Below are positions 1-5,098 of a stretch of 5,190 nt of DNA, piece after piece; position 1 is the first letter of the stretch, and each line of letters opens with the position of its first letter. The notes under the pieces are model-generated. The model was not told where the DNA came from, did not search any database, and saw only the letters and a list, made by a program, of their open reading frames with translations. Made by a program: the position numbers and the translations under genes. The stretch lies in NCBI GenBank assembly GCA_007119835.1, contig SKOX01000141.1, positions 1-5,190 on the forward strand, given 5' to 3'. Source of the DNA: Paracoccaceae bacterium. Its GTDB lineage: Bacteria; Pseudomonadota; Alphaproteobacteria; Rhodobacterales; Rhodobacteraceae.

Positions 1-261
1 CGGCACCCTGCCGGGCGGTCGGGTCTTGTCGCGCAGCAGGCCCTCGACGCCTTCCGCCATGAACCGCGCCTGCCAGCGCCAAACCGTGGTCTTCGACTTC
101 CCCGTCCCCGACATGATGGTGTTCGTGCCGACGCCAGCGGCGGTCAGCAGTACGATCCGGGCGCGCCAGACGTGCTTCTGCGGGGCGTTGCGGTCGGCGA
201 CGAGAGCCTCGAGCCGATGACGGTCAGCCTCGCCAAGGGTGATGGATATTCCTGTGCGCAT
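1..261 (-). CDS. IS630-family transposase, N-terminal part (runs off left edge)
   Basis: The reverse strand is open from an ATG at 261 to the window edge and gives 87 residues beginning [20 protein letters not shown]. It reads as the N-terminal DNA-binding part of an IS630-type transposase. There is an HTH-like segment with the stretch [20 protein letters not shown] at about residues 53-72, followed by [11 protein letters not shown], a linker I recognise from many alphaproteobacterial IS630 proteins. The DDE catalytic domain would lie beyond the left edge, so whether the element is intact cannot be judged. A GGGAG-like ribosome site lies just upstream of the ATG. An in-frame GTG five codons earlier is an alternative start. 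IS630 elements insert at TA dinucleotides; the element boundary probably lies between about 300 and 345 (a CTAG occurs at 331-334), but I cannot identify the terminal inverted repeat without the other end. Confidence 0.85.
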   Translation of the reverse strand, partial: MRTGISITLGEADRHRLEALVADRNAPQKHVWRARIVLLTAAGVGTNTIMSGTGKSKTTVWRWQARFMAEGVEGLLRDKTRPPGRVP

Positions 262-395
262 GCTCCCGACTCGCACGCGAACAGGTCAATGGGAATCCCC
301 AATCGGGACTCTTTCGTCGCGGTCAATCCACTAGAAAGGGTCGGCCACTCGGACTGGACGCACGCCGCGCTGATGCGGCAAGCTCGATGTCGGGC

Positions 396-402
396 GAGGG
401 AG
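396..402 (+). promoter_or_regulatory. Ribosome binding site for the YecA/UPF0149 gene
   Basis: GAGGGAG lies 8 bases before the ATG at 411. It decides the start in favour of 411 over the upstream ATG at 387. Confidence 0.6.
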
Positions 403-410
403 CGAAGCAC

Positions 411-1103
411 ATGCCGCACGCGGATGAACAGCTCGACGAGCTCCGGAGCATGCTGTGGGCGCTCGCGATCGAGCACGACGGCCTTGACCTCTACGAGCTC
501 GACGGCTTCGTCGCCGGTCTGCTGGTCTGCCCGGAGATGGTCATGCCGAGCGAGTGGCTGCCCGTCGTGTGGGGAGACGAGGGCGGGCCAAGCTTCGAGA
601 GCCTCGACCAGGCGCAAGCGACGATCAACGCGGTGATGGCGCACTACAACCGCGTTGCGGAAGGGCTGGCGCTGAACCCGCCCGAGTATGAGGCCATCCT
701 CGGGATCGACCCGAACAGCGATGAAACCATGTGGGAGCCATGGATCGCGGGGTTCGAGCGCGCCATGCGGCTCCGTCCCGACGTTTGGGAAGCCACGCTG
801 GAGAGCGACGACGAAGAGGTGCGGGCGACGATCCCGATGATTCTTGCGCTGCACGAGATCGATGTCGGCACGTCCAGTCTGGACGACGAAGCCGTCGACG
901 AACTCGACGAGATTGCACCGGACCTGATCCCCGGCATGGTGCTCACGCTGAACGAGTGGGCCAAGGGCCAAGCGGCGGAGGGGATCTGGGCCGAATTCGA
1001 TGCTCTCGTCCCGCCGCGGGCGAAGGTCGGGCGGAACGACCCTTGCCCCTGCGGTTCCGGGAAGAAGTTCAAGAAGTGCTGCGGGTCGGTGAAGCTTCAC
1101 TAA
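411..1103 (+). CDS. YecA/UPF0149-family protein with C-terminal SEC-C zinc motif
   Basis: This encodes 230 residues. The N-terminal two thirds match the UPF0149/YecA family: an acidic helical domain with [27 protein letters not shown] sequence at about residues 29-51 and a [12 protein letters not shown] segment at about 108-119. The C-terminus is a SEC-C motif, [20 protein letters not shown], with cysteines 212, 214, 223 and 224 as probable zinc ligands; this motif is also found at the C-terminus of SecA. The cellular role of the family is not well defined; YecA-like SEC-C proteins have been linked to SecA or ribosome association. I chose the ATG at 411 over the in-frame ATG at 387 because GAGGGAG (396-402) sits 8 bases before it and nothing comparable precedes 387. 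The upstream neighbour is an insertion sequence and the downstream neighbour is the hydrolase gene 85 bases on. No clear promoter is visible. Confidence 0.9.
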   Translation: MPHADEQLDELRSMLWALAIEHDGLDLYELDGFVAGLLVCPEMVMPSEWLPVVWGDEGGPSFESLDQAQATINAVMAHYNRVAEGLALNPPEYEAILGIDPNSDETMWEPWIAGFERAMRLRPDVWEATLESDDEEVRATIPMILALHEIDVGTSSLDDEAVDELDEIAPDLIPGMVLTLNEWAKGQAAEGIWAEFDALVPPRAKVGRNDPCPCGSGKKFKKCCGSVKLH

Positions 1104-1177
1104 CGACCGGGATCAGGGTGTGGTCCGGCTACCACCTCTCGGGCATGGCGCTATCATGAGCAGGATTGGCCGACATT

Positions 1178-1182
1178 GGAGG
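1178..1182 (+). promoter_or_regulatory. Ribosome binding site of the DLH-family gene
   Basis: GGAGG lies six bases before the ATG at 1189. It places the start directly ahead of the signal peptide and argues against the longer in-frame reading from 1120. Confidence 0.7.
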
Positions 1183-1188
1183 ATCGAG

Positions 1189-1932
1189 ATGACGCGCTGG
1201 GTGGCAACGGGAGCTTTGTCTTTGCTAATCGCCGGAGCGGCGATGGCGCAGGAGGTCGAGTACGCGGTCGGCGCCGAGGCCTTCGAGGGTTACTTCGCCG
1301 CGGCGGAGGATCCCGCCGGGCTGGTGCTGATCATCCATGACTGGGACGGTCTCAATGGCTACGAGCGGCAGCGCGCCGACATGATCGCGGACTTCGGCTA
1401 TGATGCCTTCGCGCTCGATGTCTTCGGCGCGGGTAACCGCCCGGACACGAGAGAGGGGCGCGTAGAGGCGACGCGAGCGGTTCTCGGCGACCGTGAACGG
1501 TTGCGCGCGCTGGTTCTCGCAGGGCTCGATGCGGCGCGCGACCAGAGCGAAGCCGACCGGGCGGTGATCATGGGATACTGTTTCGGCGGCACTGTCGCTC
1601 TCGCACTGGCGCGAACCGGCGAGGCCGAAGATGTGGCGGGTTACGCGAGCTTCCACGGCAACTTCCCCGACGGCCCGGACTGGCCCGACGAGACCCCGCC
1701 GCTCCTCGTCATGCACGGCGGCATCGATCAGAACCCAGGCATGCAGGATCTCGCTCAATTCGTCGAGGAGGCGGAGGCGGCGGGTCTGACCTACGACGTC
1801 GAGATCTATTCGGGCGCCGACCACGCCTTCACGGTGTTCGGCGGCGATCGCTACCAGGAGCGGGCCGACGCGCGCTCGTGGCAGTCCTTCCAGCACTTCC
1901 TGGAGGATGTATTCCAAGGCGACGCCAGCTAG
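1189..1932 (+). CDS. Dienelactone hydrolase family protein, probably exported
   Basis: This encodes 247 residues of an alpha/beta-hydrolase of the dienelactone hydrolase (DLH) family, which hydrolyses ester or lactone bonds. The nucleophile elbow is GYCFGG, with Cys131 in the usual Cys position. Asp180 (HGGIDQ) and His212 (GADHAF) complete the DLH Cys-Asp-His triad. The segment LIIHDWDGLN at about 47-56 corresponds to the strand that carries a regulatory glutamate in classical DLH; here an aspartate appears to take that place. The N-terminus MTRWVATGALSLLIAGAAMA looks like a Sec signal peptide with AMA before the likely cleavage site, so the enzyme should be periplasmic. The start at 1189 is supported by GGAGG at 1178-1182, six bases upstream; upstream in-frame starts at 1120 and 1156 would bury the signal peptide. 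The substrate cannot be told from sequence. The neighbours do not indicate a chlorocatechol pathway. Confidence 0.9.
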   Translation: MTRWVATGALSLLIAGAAMAQEVEYAVGAEAFEGYFAAAEDPAGLVLIIHDWDGLNGYERQRADMIADFGYDAFALDVFGAGNRPDTREGRVEATRAVLGDRERLRALVLAGLDAARDQSEADRAVIMGYCFGGTVALALARTGEAEDVAGYASFHGNFPDGPDWPDETPPLLVMHGGIDQNPGMQDLAQFVEEAEAAGLTYDVEIYSGADHAFTVFGGDRYQERADARSWQSFQHFLEDVFQGDAS

Positions 1933-1945
1933 GGGGACACTGGCA

Positions 1946-1973
1946 GCCGCAGCCAGAACGACGGCGCTGCGGC
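1946..1973 (+). other. Hairpin-forming inverted repeat after the DLH-family gene
   Basis: GCCGCAGC and GCTGCGGC are perfect 8-base inverted repeats separated by 12 bases, starting 14 bases after the hydrolase stop codon. Location and stem suit a transcript end or 3' stabilising structure. The lack of a following U-tract means intrinsic termination is doubtful. Confidence 0.3.
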
Positions 1974-2165
1974 AGGCGTCCCGGCGCTGTCGGAGAAGCT
2001 CGCCGGGGCCGGAGCGGTGCTCGATGTCGCCGAGCCTCGCGCCACTCGCCTTTGGTGCTGCCCCATATGGATTAACTAAACCCTTGCGTGTGCCCCGCAT
2101 CCGTGTTTCAAATTGTGTAGCAAGCAGCGTGTGATCGTCGGCCGGGTGCGCATCCACCCCACCCC

Positions 2166-2345
2166 TCACCCCGAGCGCAACAGGTTGACGATCCGCTGCT
2201 TGCGGCTGCCGATTGGCCGAGGGGTCAGGCGCTGAAGGGCGCACTCCCAGCTCTGGTGGTCGCTGCCTGATTTGTCATGCAGCCCAGCGCCTCGCGAGGG
2301 GGATGTGAACAGACCAGCGGCCTGATTGCTGTTTTCTCCTCGCTT
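2166..2345 (-). pseudogene. Possible C-terminal gene remnant, unrecognised
   Basis: A minus-strand frame is open from just after a TAA (2346-2348) to a TGA at 2166-2168 and has no ATG or GTG start. Its last 33 residues begin GSDHQSWECALQRLTPRP and continue IGSRKQRIVNLLRSG, which looks like a genuine protein tail. Twenty-seven of the 30 codons running from GAC (the Asp of that tail) to TCG near the end finish in G or C. It lies immediately downstream of the glutaredoxin-MauE gene in the same direction. I do not recognise the family. It may be the tail of a gene whose front was lost to rearrangement, or chance in GC-rich DNA. Confidence 0.25.
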
Positions 2346-2360
2346 TTACGGCGTGGTGGC

Positions 2361-3134
2361 TCAGAGAAGCCATCGCCCGCCCATCCAGAGGCCCATCGCC
2401 ACCATCATCACGTTCTCCGTAAGCGACACGAAGCCGAGCGGCACCCGGCTCGCGCCGCCGACACAGGCGCATTTGAGCTCGCGCCGGTCGATGTAGACCG
2501 CCTTGAAGACCGAGACGGCGCCGACCGTGCCGATGAAGAGTGCTACCGGGGCGGCGATCCAGATCAGCGCACCCGCCACCATCAGCACCCCCGCCAGCGC
2601 CTCGCCAAACGGGTAGAGATAGCCGTAGCGCACCCAGCGCTGCGCCAGCAGGTCGTAGTTGAGAAACATCGTCGAGAAGCTCTCGAGGTCCTGCAGCTTC
2701 TGGATGGCGAGAATGCACATCGAGGTGGCGATGAACCACTCGACCGCCCTAACCGTGGCGAGGCTTTCGAAGGCGTACCAGCTCAGTCCCAGCGCCATCG
2801 CCGCCGCCACCGCGAAGATCGCGATCACCGGCTGGTAGCTCGGCGCCTCAGGATCGGGCGGCACCTCGCCGAAATGCGCGCGGAGATCATCGTAACCGCC
2901 GATCCGCTCGCCACCGATGAAGGCCTGCGGCGTCGTCTCGACGTCGTGCTCGCGCTGGAACGCGTCCGTCTCCTCACGCGTGCGCAGCCAGCGATCGTCG
3001 ACCTCGTAGCCCTGTCGCTCGAGCAGGTCTTTGGATTTCAACCCGTAGGGGCAGACATGCTCGTCCATGACCATGCGGTAGAGGACCGCCCGGCGGTCAT
3101 CCGTTTCTGCGCTGCTCGGGGTATCGCGCGCCAA
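2361..3134 (-). CDS. Glutaredoxin-MauE fusion membrane protein
   Basis: This encodes 257 residues. Residues about 17-90 form a glutaredoxin-like domain: strand AVLYRMVMDEHVCPYG with the active site CPYG (Cys28 only, so monothiol), the cis-proline loop TTPQAF at 67-72 and the glutathione-site stretch GGERIGGYDDL. Residues about 102-250 hold several hydrophobic helices and resemble the MauE/DoxX-like redox-associated membrane family. There is a Cys140 inside a membrane segment and a Cys-Ala-Cys pair at 222-224 in a loop. MauE is known from methylamine dehydrogenase biogenesis, where it is needed with MauD for disulfide formation. This solitary fusion more likely moves thiol electrons between a cytoplasmic glutaredoxin domain and the membrane; that is inference. 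The start is TTG at 3134, chosen because GGAGG (3140-3144) lies five bases upstream; the first ATG would cut into the first glutaredoxin strand. Confidence 0.85.
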   Translation of the reverse strand: MARDTPSSAETDDRRAVLYRMVMDEHVCPYGLKSKDLLERQGYEVDDRWLRTREETDAFQREHDVETTPQAFIGGERIGGYDDLRAHFGEVPPDPEAPSYQPVIAIFAVAAAMALGLSWYAFESLATVRAVEWFIATSMCILAIQKLQDLESFSTMFLNYDLLAQRWVRYGYLYPFGEALAGVLMVAGALIWIAAPVALFIGTVGAVSVFKAVYIDRRELKCACVGGASRVPLGFVSLTENVMMVAMGLWMGGRWLL

Positions 3135-3139
3135 TCTTT

Positions 3140-3144
3140 CCTCC
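3140..3144 (-). promoter_or_regulatory. Ribosome binding site fixing a TTG start
   Basis: Read on the minus strand this is GGAGG, five bases before the TTG at 3134-3132. It supports TTG initiation of the glutaredoxin-MauE gene. Confidence 0.7.
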
Positions 3145-3294
3145 GTTCCCGCTGAAGCGACCCGGTCAACCCGCCGGACGGGAAGCGCGTTCCGAGCGCT
3201 GACCGCGATCTGACTCGAGCGGGGCGCTCCTTGTCTACAAACAGATGCCGAATGCGCCAGCCCGACGACAGTTGCACCAATTCTGACCTCGTTA

Positions 3295-3549
3295 TCACCT
3301 TGGCGCCTGCGGCGCCGCCCGCACGATGTTCCAGTTCATGTCGCCCGAGTTGCCGCACCGTCGGCATCGCATCCGCCGGCAGATCTGGGTCATGCGCTCG
3401 AAGGGCGCGAAGCGGTCATGGAGCTTGTGAGGCGCCACCAGCGCCCGTCTACGGCACGCAGGGCACTCCACCTCAACCGCGTCCGTCGCCTGCAGGTTCT
3501 CGAGACGCAGGGCATAGCGGGGGCCGAGGATGACGCGCTCGTAGGGCAT
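3295..3549 (-). CDS. Small zinc-ribbon protein, predicted SOS-regulated
   Basis: This encodes 84 residues with five cysteines: CPAC at 29-32, Cys57, and CRRC at 62-65. The two CxxC pairs, about 30 residues apart, are the usual layout of a zinc ribbon. The N-terminal MPYERVILGPRYALRLENLQ leads into the first pair, and the protein is basic around the second. I recall similar small uncharacterised alphaproteobacterial proteins with an ILGPxYALRLENL start and a CRRCG motif; no function is known to me. The start at 3549 is the only ATG before the cysteine core. No Shine-Dalgarno sequence precedes it. Instead a promoter and a LexA box lie within 40 bases upstream, so the mRNA is probably leaderless or nearly so. 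The glutaredoxin-MauE gene follows in the same direction after 160 bases, a gap too long to assume one operon. Confidence 0.75.
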   Translation of the reverse strand: MPYERVILGPRYALRLENLQATDAVEVECPACRRRALVAPHKLHDRFAPFERMTQICRRMRCRRCGNSGDMNWNIVRAAPQAPR

Positions 3550-3554
3550 GGCGC

Positions 3555-3569
3555 GAACATTATGCGAAC
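3555..3569 (-). promoter_or_regulatory. LexA (SOS) box, GTTC-N7-GTTC type
   Basis: On the plus strand this is GAACATTATGCGAAC, a perfect GAAC-N7-GAAC; on the gene's strand it reads GTTC-N7-GTTC. This direct repeat is the established LexA operator of alphaproteobacteria, unlike the palindrome of enterobacteria. It covers the predicted -10 element and ends five bases before the ATG at 3549, an ideal place for repression. Confidence 0.7.
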
Positions 3570-3586
3570 ACGTGCAGGCTCGCCAA
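3559..3586 (-). promoter_or_regulatory. Sigma-70-type promoter of the zinc-ribbon gene
   Basis: On the minus strand TTGGCG (3586-3581) is followed after 16 bases by CATAAT (3564-3559), matching the -35 and -10 consensus at four and five of six positions. Only nine bases separate the -10 from the ATG, so transcription would start about 0-4 bases before the start codon. Confidence 0.55.
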
Positions 3587-3621
3587 GCGGAGGTTTACCG
3601 GCCAGTGGTGCCCGGCATCCG

Positions 3622-3933
3622 TCAGCCGAAGTGGGCGCGCTGCCCCTGCCACTCCGCCGGAAACGGCTCAAGCAGATCGTCCAATCGCAGCGCCTCCGGT
3701 TGCCGCCCGTCGAGCACCGCCTCGACGATCTCCGGTGCGAGCAACGTCAGCCGCAGCACCCGGCTCATGTAGCCGCGGTTGACGCCCTCGCGCTTTGCCA
3801 GCTCCTCCATCGTCCCGCAAATGCCCTCGTCCAGCATCCGGCGCCAACGGAACGCCCGCGCCAGCGCTTTCACCACGGCGTTGTCTACACGCGGCCGCGG
3901 CGCCCAAACGGGCATCCGCCGCATTATTGGCAA
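3622..3933 (-). CDS. N-terminally truncated copy of recombinase-associated HTH protein
   Basis: The frame reads 103 residues from a TTG at 3933; in-frame ATGs at 3924 and 3915 are alternatives, and none has a convincing ribosome site. From VWAPRPRVDN onward it is collinear with the protein at 4703-5098: 76 of 94 aligned residues are identical by my count. The shared part contains a ParB-like helix-turn-helix, GTMEELAKREGVNRGYMSRV, followed by LRLTLLAPEIVEAVLDGRQP. The first part of the family, with the IPMTFRKRGGRK motif, is missing, and no convincing trace of it lies upstream in any frame. The copy is therefore probably broken at its 5' end. Its reading frame is otherwise undisturbed, so it may be recent decay or still be expressed. 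It is likely a remnant of a mobile element carrying a site-specific recombinase. Confidence 0.6.
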   Translation of the reverse strand: MPIMRRMPVWAPRPRVDNAVVKALARAFRWRRMLDEGICGTMEELAKREGVNRGYMSRVLRLTLLAPEIVEAVLDGRQPEALRLDDLLEPFPAEWQGQRAHFG

Positions 3934-4197
3934 CCGCGTATCCGTCCGTCATCATCCGAATGGGTGAGGCGCTTCGCTCTCATCTCCTGCGATGCTGACG
4001 CTGCAGTGTTCATTCGGCTGGATTGCTGTGGTGGCGGGCCCGTTCAGTGACCCCCGACCGCACGGTCGGTGCCGAAAGTGGGCGAGATAAGGGGGGCGGC
4101 GCCGTCTCTGAGCTGGTTCTGTTGGTAATGTTTTGCCCGAGAGACGAAGAGATGTGGTAGAATCTGATGCAGCCATTGGAGCACAGGAGTGCAAGCC
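3934..4197. other. Divergent intergenic region
   Basis: These 264 bases separate the truncated HTH copy (minus) from the GFA-family gene (plus). A 6-bp hairpin, CCGACC (4054-4059) and GGTCGG (4064-4069) with a four-base loop, lies in the middle without a T-run. The right end carries the promoter of the GFA gene. No recombinase sequence precedes the truncated copy, unlike the full-length copy at the right edge. Confidence 0.5.
4133..4163 (+). promoter_or_regulatory. Extended -10 promoter of the GFA-family gene
   Basis: TAGAAT (4158-4163) matches the -10 consensus at five of six positions and is preceded by TGG, giving an extended -10. TTGCCC (4133-4138) is a possible -35 but at a long 19-base spacing. 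Transcription would start near 4170, giving a leader of about 28 bases to the ATG at 4198. Confidence 0.5.
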
Positions 4198-4602
4198 ATG
4201 GATGAACTGACGGGCGGCTGCGCATGCGGCGCAGTAAGGTACGGAACCGCGACCCCCTCTCTCATGATGAACTGCCACTGCCGGGACTGCCAGAAGGCAA
4301 GTGGGGCCGCCTGCGCTGCCTTAGTGATTGTCCCTCGGCAATCGACGACGATTCGAGGGGAGCTCCGCTTCCATGAAGTGCAGGGGGAGAGTGGGCATCC
4401 GGTCCGTCGCGGGTTCTGTCCAATCTGCGGCAGCCAGGTGGCGGCCGAGATCGGCGCGCTACCTGACGTGATAGCCATCCAGGCTGGCAGCCTTGACGAT
4501 CCCTCAGAGTACAAGCCAAGCATGGAAATCTGGACCACGAGCGCGCAGCCGTGGATACAGATGCTCGGCGAGACCGAGAAGCGCCCACACGGACTGCGCT
4601 GA
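4198..4602 (+). CDS. GFA/CENP-V-family zinc protein
   Basis: This encodes 134 residues of the GFA (glutathione-dependent formaldehyde-activating) fold family. The zinc-ligand pattern is complete: Cys8 and Cys10 (GGCACGAVRY), Cys26, Cys28 and Cys31 (NCHCRDC), and Cys74 and Cys77 (FCPICGSQ). The GSLDDP motif follows at 98-102. The family name comes from Paracoccus Gfa, proposed to speed the joining of formaldehyde to glutathione, but most members have no proven activity and a different substrate is possible. No formaldehyde dehydrogenase gene lies nearby. I chose the ATG at 4198 over the GTG at 4189 because AGGAG (4185-4189) is correctly spaced (8 bases) for 4198 and overlaps the GTG. The length is normal for the family. 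Confidence 0.88.
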   Translation: MDELTGGCACGAVRYGTATPSLMMNCHCRDCQKASGAACAALVIVPRQSTTIRGELRFHEVQGESGHPVRRGFCPICGSQVAAEIGALPDVIAIQAGSLDDPSEYKPSMEIWTTSAQPWIQMLGETEKRPHGLR

Positions 4603-4654
4603 GAGCGAGGCCCTGGCCTCTGCGCCGAGAACCTGGCCGCTTGCCTGCGGCTCC

Positions 4655-4708
4655 ATCGTCTTTGCCTGGTTCAACACCTACCGCCGCTTGCGCCGCTCGC
4701 TCTCATGC
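4655..4708 (+). pseudogene. Possible transposase C-terminal remnant
   Basis: One plus-strand frame reads IVFAWFNTYRRLRRSLSC between the GFA stop and the end of the full-length HTH gene. FAWFNxYRRL resembles the C-terminal end of DDE transposases of the IS5/IS427 type. No other part of such a transposase is visible nearby and no terminal repeat was identified, so this is tentative. Confidence 0.25.
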
Positions 4709-5098
4709 GACGTGGGCCCGCTGCCCCTCCCATTCCAACGGAAACCCCGCCAACAGATCCTCCAGCCGCAGCCCCTCCGGCTGCCTCCCTTCAAGAATGG
4801 CGTCGACCAGATCCGGCGCGAGCAGGGTGAGCCGCAGTAGCCGGCTCATATAGCCGCGATTGACGCCCTCGCGCTTCGCCAGCTCCTCAATCGTCCCGCA
4901 CACGCCCTCGTCCAGCATCCGCCGCCACCGGAACGCTCGCGCGAGCGCCTTGACCATCGCGTTGTCCACGCGCGGCCGCGACGCCCAAGGCGCGCCGTCC
5001 GGCGTCACCACCATCTTGCGGCCGCCGCGCTTCCTGAACGTCATTGGGATGTGGACGGTGATGGTGCCGTCCGTCGAAACCTCCGCCCGCTTGCTCAT
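4703..5098 (-). CDS. Recombinase-associated HTH protein, full length
   Basis: This encodes 131 residues. The N-terminal part carries STDGTITVHIPMTFRKRGGRK, a basic beta-strand-like segment. The middle is WASRPRVDNAMVKALARAFRWRRMLDEG, and a ParB-like helix-turn-helix (GTIEELAKREGVNRGYMSRL) follows at about residues 71-90, so DNA binding is likely. The tail LAPDLVDAILEGRQPEGLRLEDLL ends the family pattern. From memory, proteins of this type sit directly after large serine recombinase genes in alphaproteobacterial prophages and integrative elements; their role is not established. GGAG precedes the ATG at 5098 by six bases. The start overlaps the stop of the upstream gene by four bases (ATGA), which indicates translational coupling. 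A diverged copy lacking the N-terminus lies at 3622-3933. Confidence 0.75.
   Translation of the reverse strand: MSKRAEVSTDGTITVHIPMTFRKRGGRKMVVTPDGAPWASRPRVDNAMVKALARAFRWRRMLDEGVCGTIEELAKREGVNRGYMSRLLRLTLLAPDLVDAILEGRQPEGLRLEDLLAGFPLEWEGQRAHVA

Larger units (their letters stand above)
1933..2360. other. Stretch without a confident gene; possible gene remnants
   Basis: These 428 bases lie between the convergent DLH-family and glutaredoxin-MauE genes. An inverted repeat, GCCGCAGC (1946-1953) and GCTGCGGC (1966-1973), could form an 8-bp hairpin with a 12-base loop just after the hydrolase stop, but no T-run follows, so it is at best a weak terminator. The plus strand stays open in the hydrolase frame from 1933 to a stop at 2074-2076, and the minus strand is open from 2345 to a stop at 2166; both have many G or C third positions. 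Between them, about 2065-2125 is noticeably AT-richer (attaactaaa, caaattgtg). I recognise no RNA gene, and no canonical bidirectional terminator for the two converging genes. Confidence 0.5.

Noticed and set aside
144..1100. Long minus-strand open frame of 318 codons
   Set aside because: It is antisense to the YecA/UPF0149 and IS630 genes, has no recognisable domain, and is explained by GC-rich codon use on the plus strand.
1152..1157. TATCAT as a -10 element for the hydrolase gene
   Set aside because: No acceptable -35 lies 16-19 bases upstream and there is no extended -10, so the match may be chance.
1225..2244. Minus-strand open frame of 339 codons opposite the hydrolase
   Set aside because: Most of it is antisense to a gene with an intact catalytic triad and signal peptide. 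Its sequence has no family features.
2277..3155. Plus-strand open frame of 292 codons opposite glutaredoxin-MauE
   Set aside because: It is a histidine- and arginine-rich shadow of the real minus-strand gene, with no domain signature.
3230..3239. TTGTCTACAA as an operator upstream of glutaredoxin-MauE
   Set aside because: The half-sites are only four bases, and no promoter around it is convincing.
3302..3316. Palindrome GGCGCC-TGC-GGCGCC near the end of the zinc-ribbon gene
   Set aside because: It lies inside the coding sequence in an alanine-rich tail and is expected by chance at this GC content.
4054..4069. Short hairpin CCGACC/GGTCGG as a terminator
   Set aside because: It has only a six-pair stem, no T-run on either strand, and no gene ending close by.
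4044..4538. Minus-strand open frame opposite the GFA gene
   Set aside because: The plus strand carries all the expected zinc ligands, a ribosome site and a promoter. The opposite frame has none of these.
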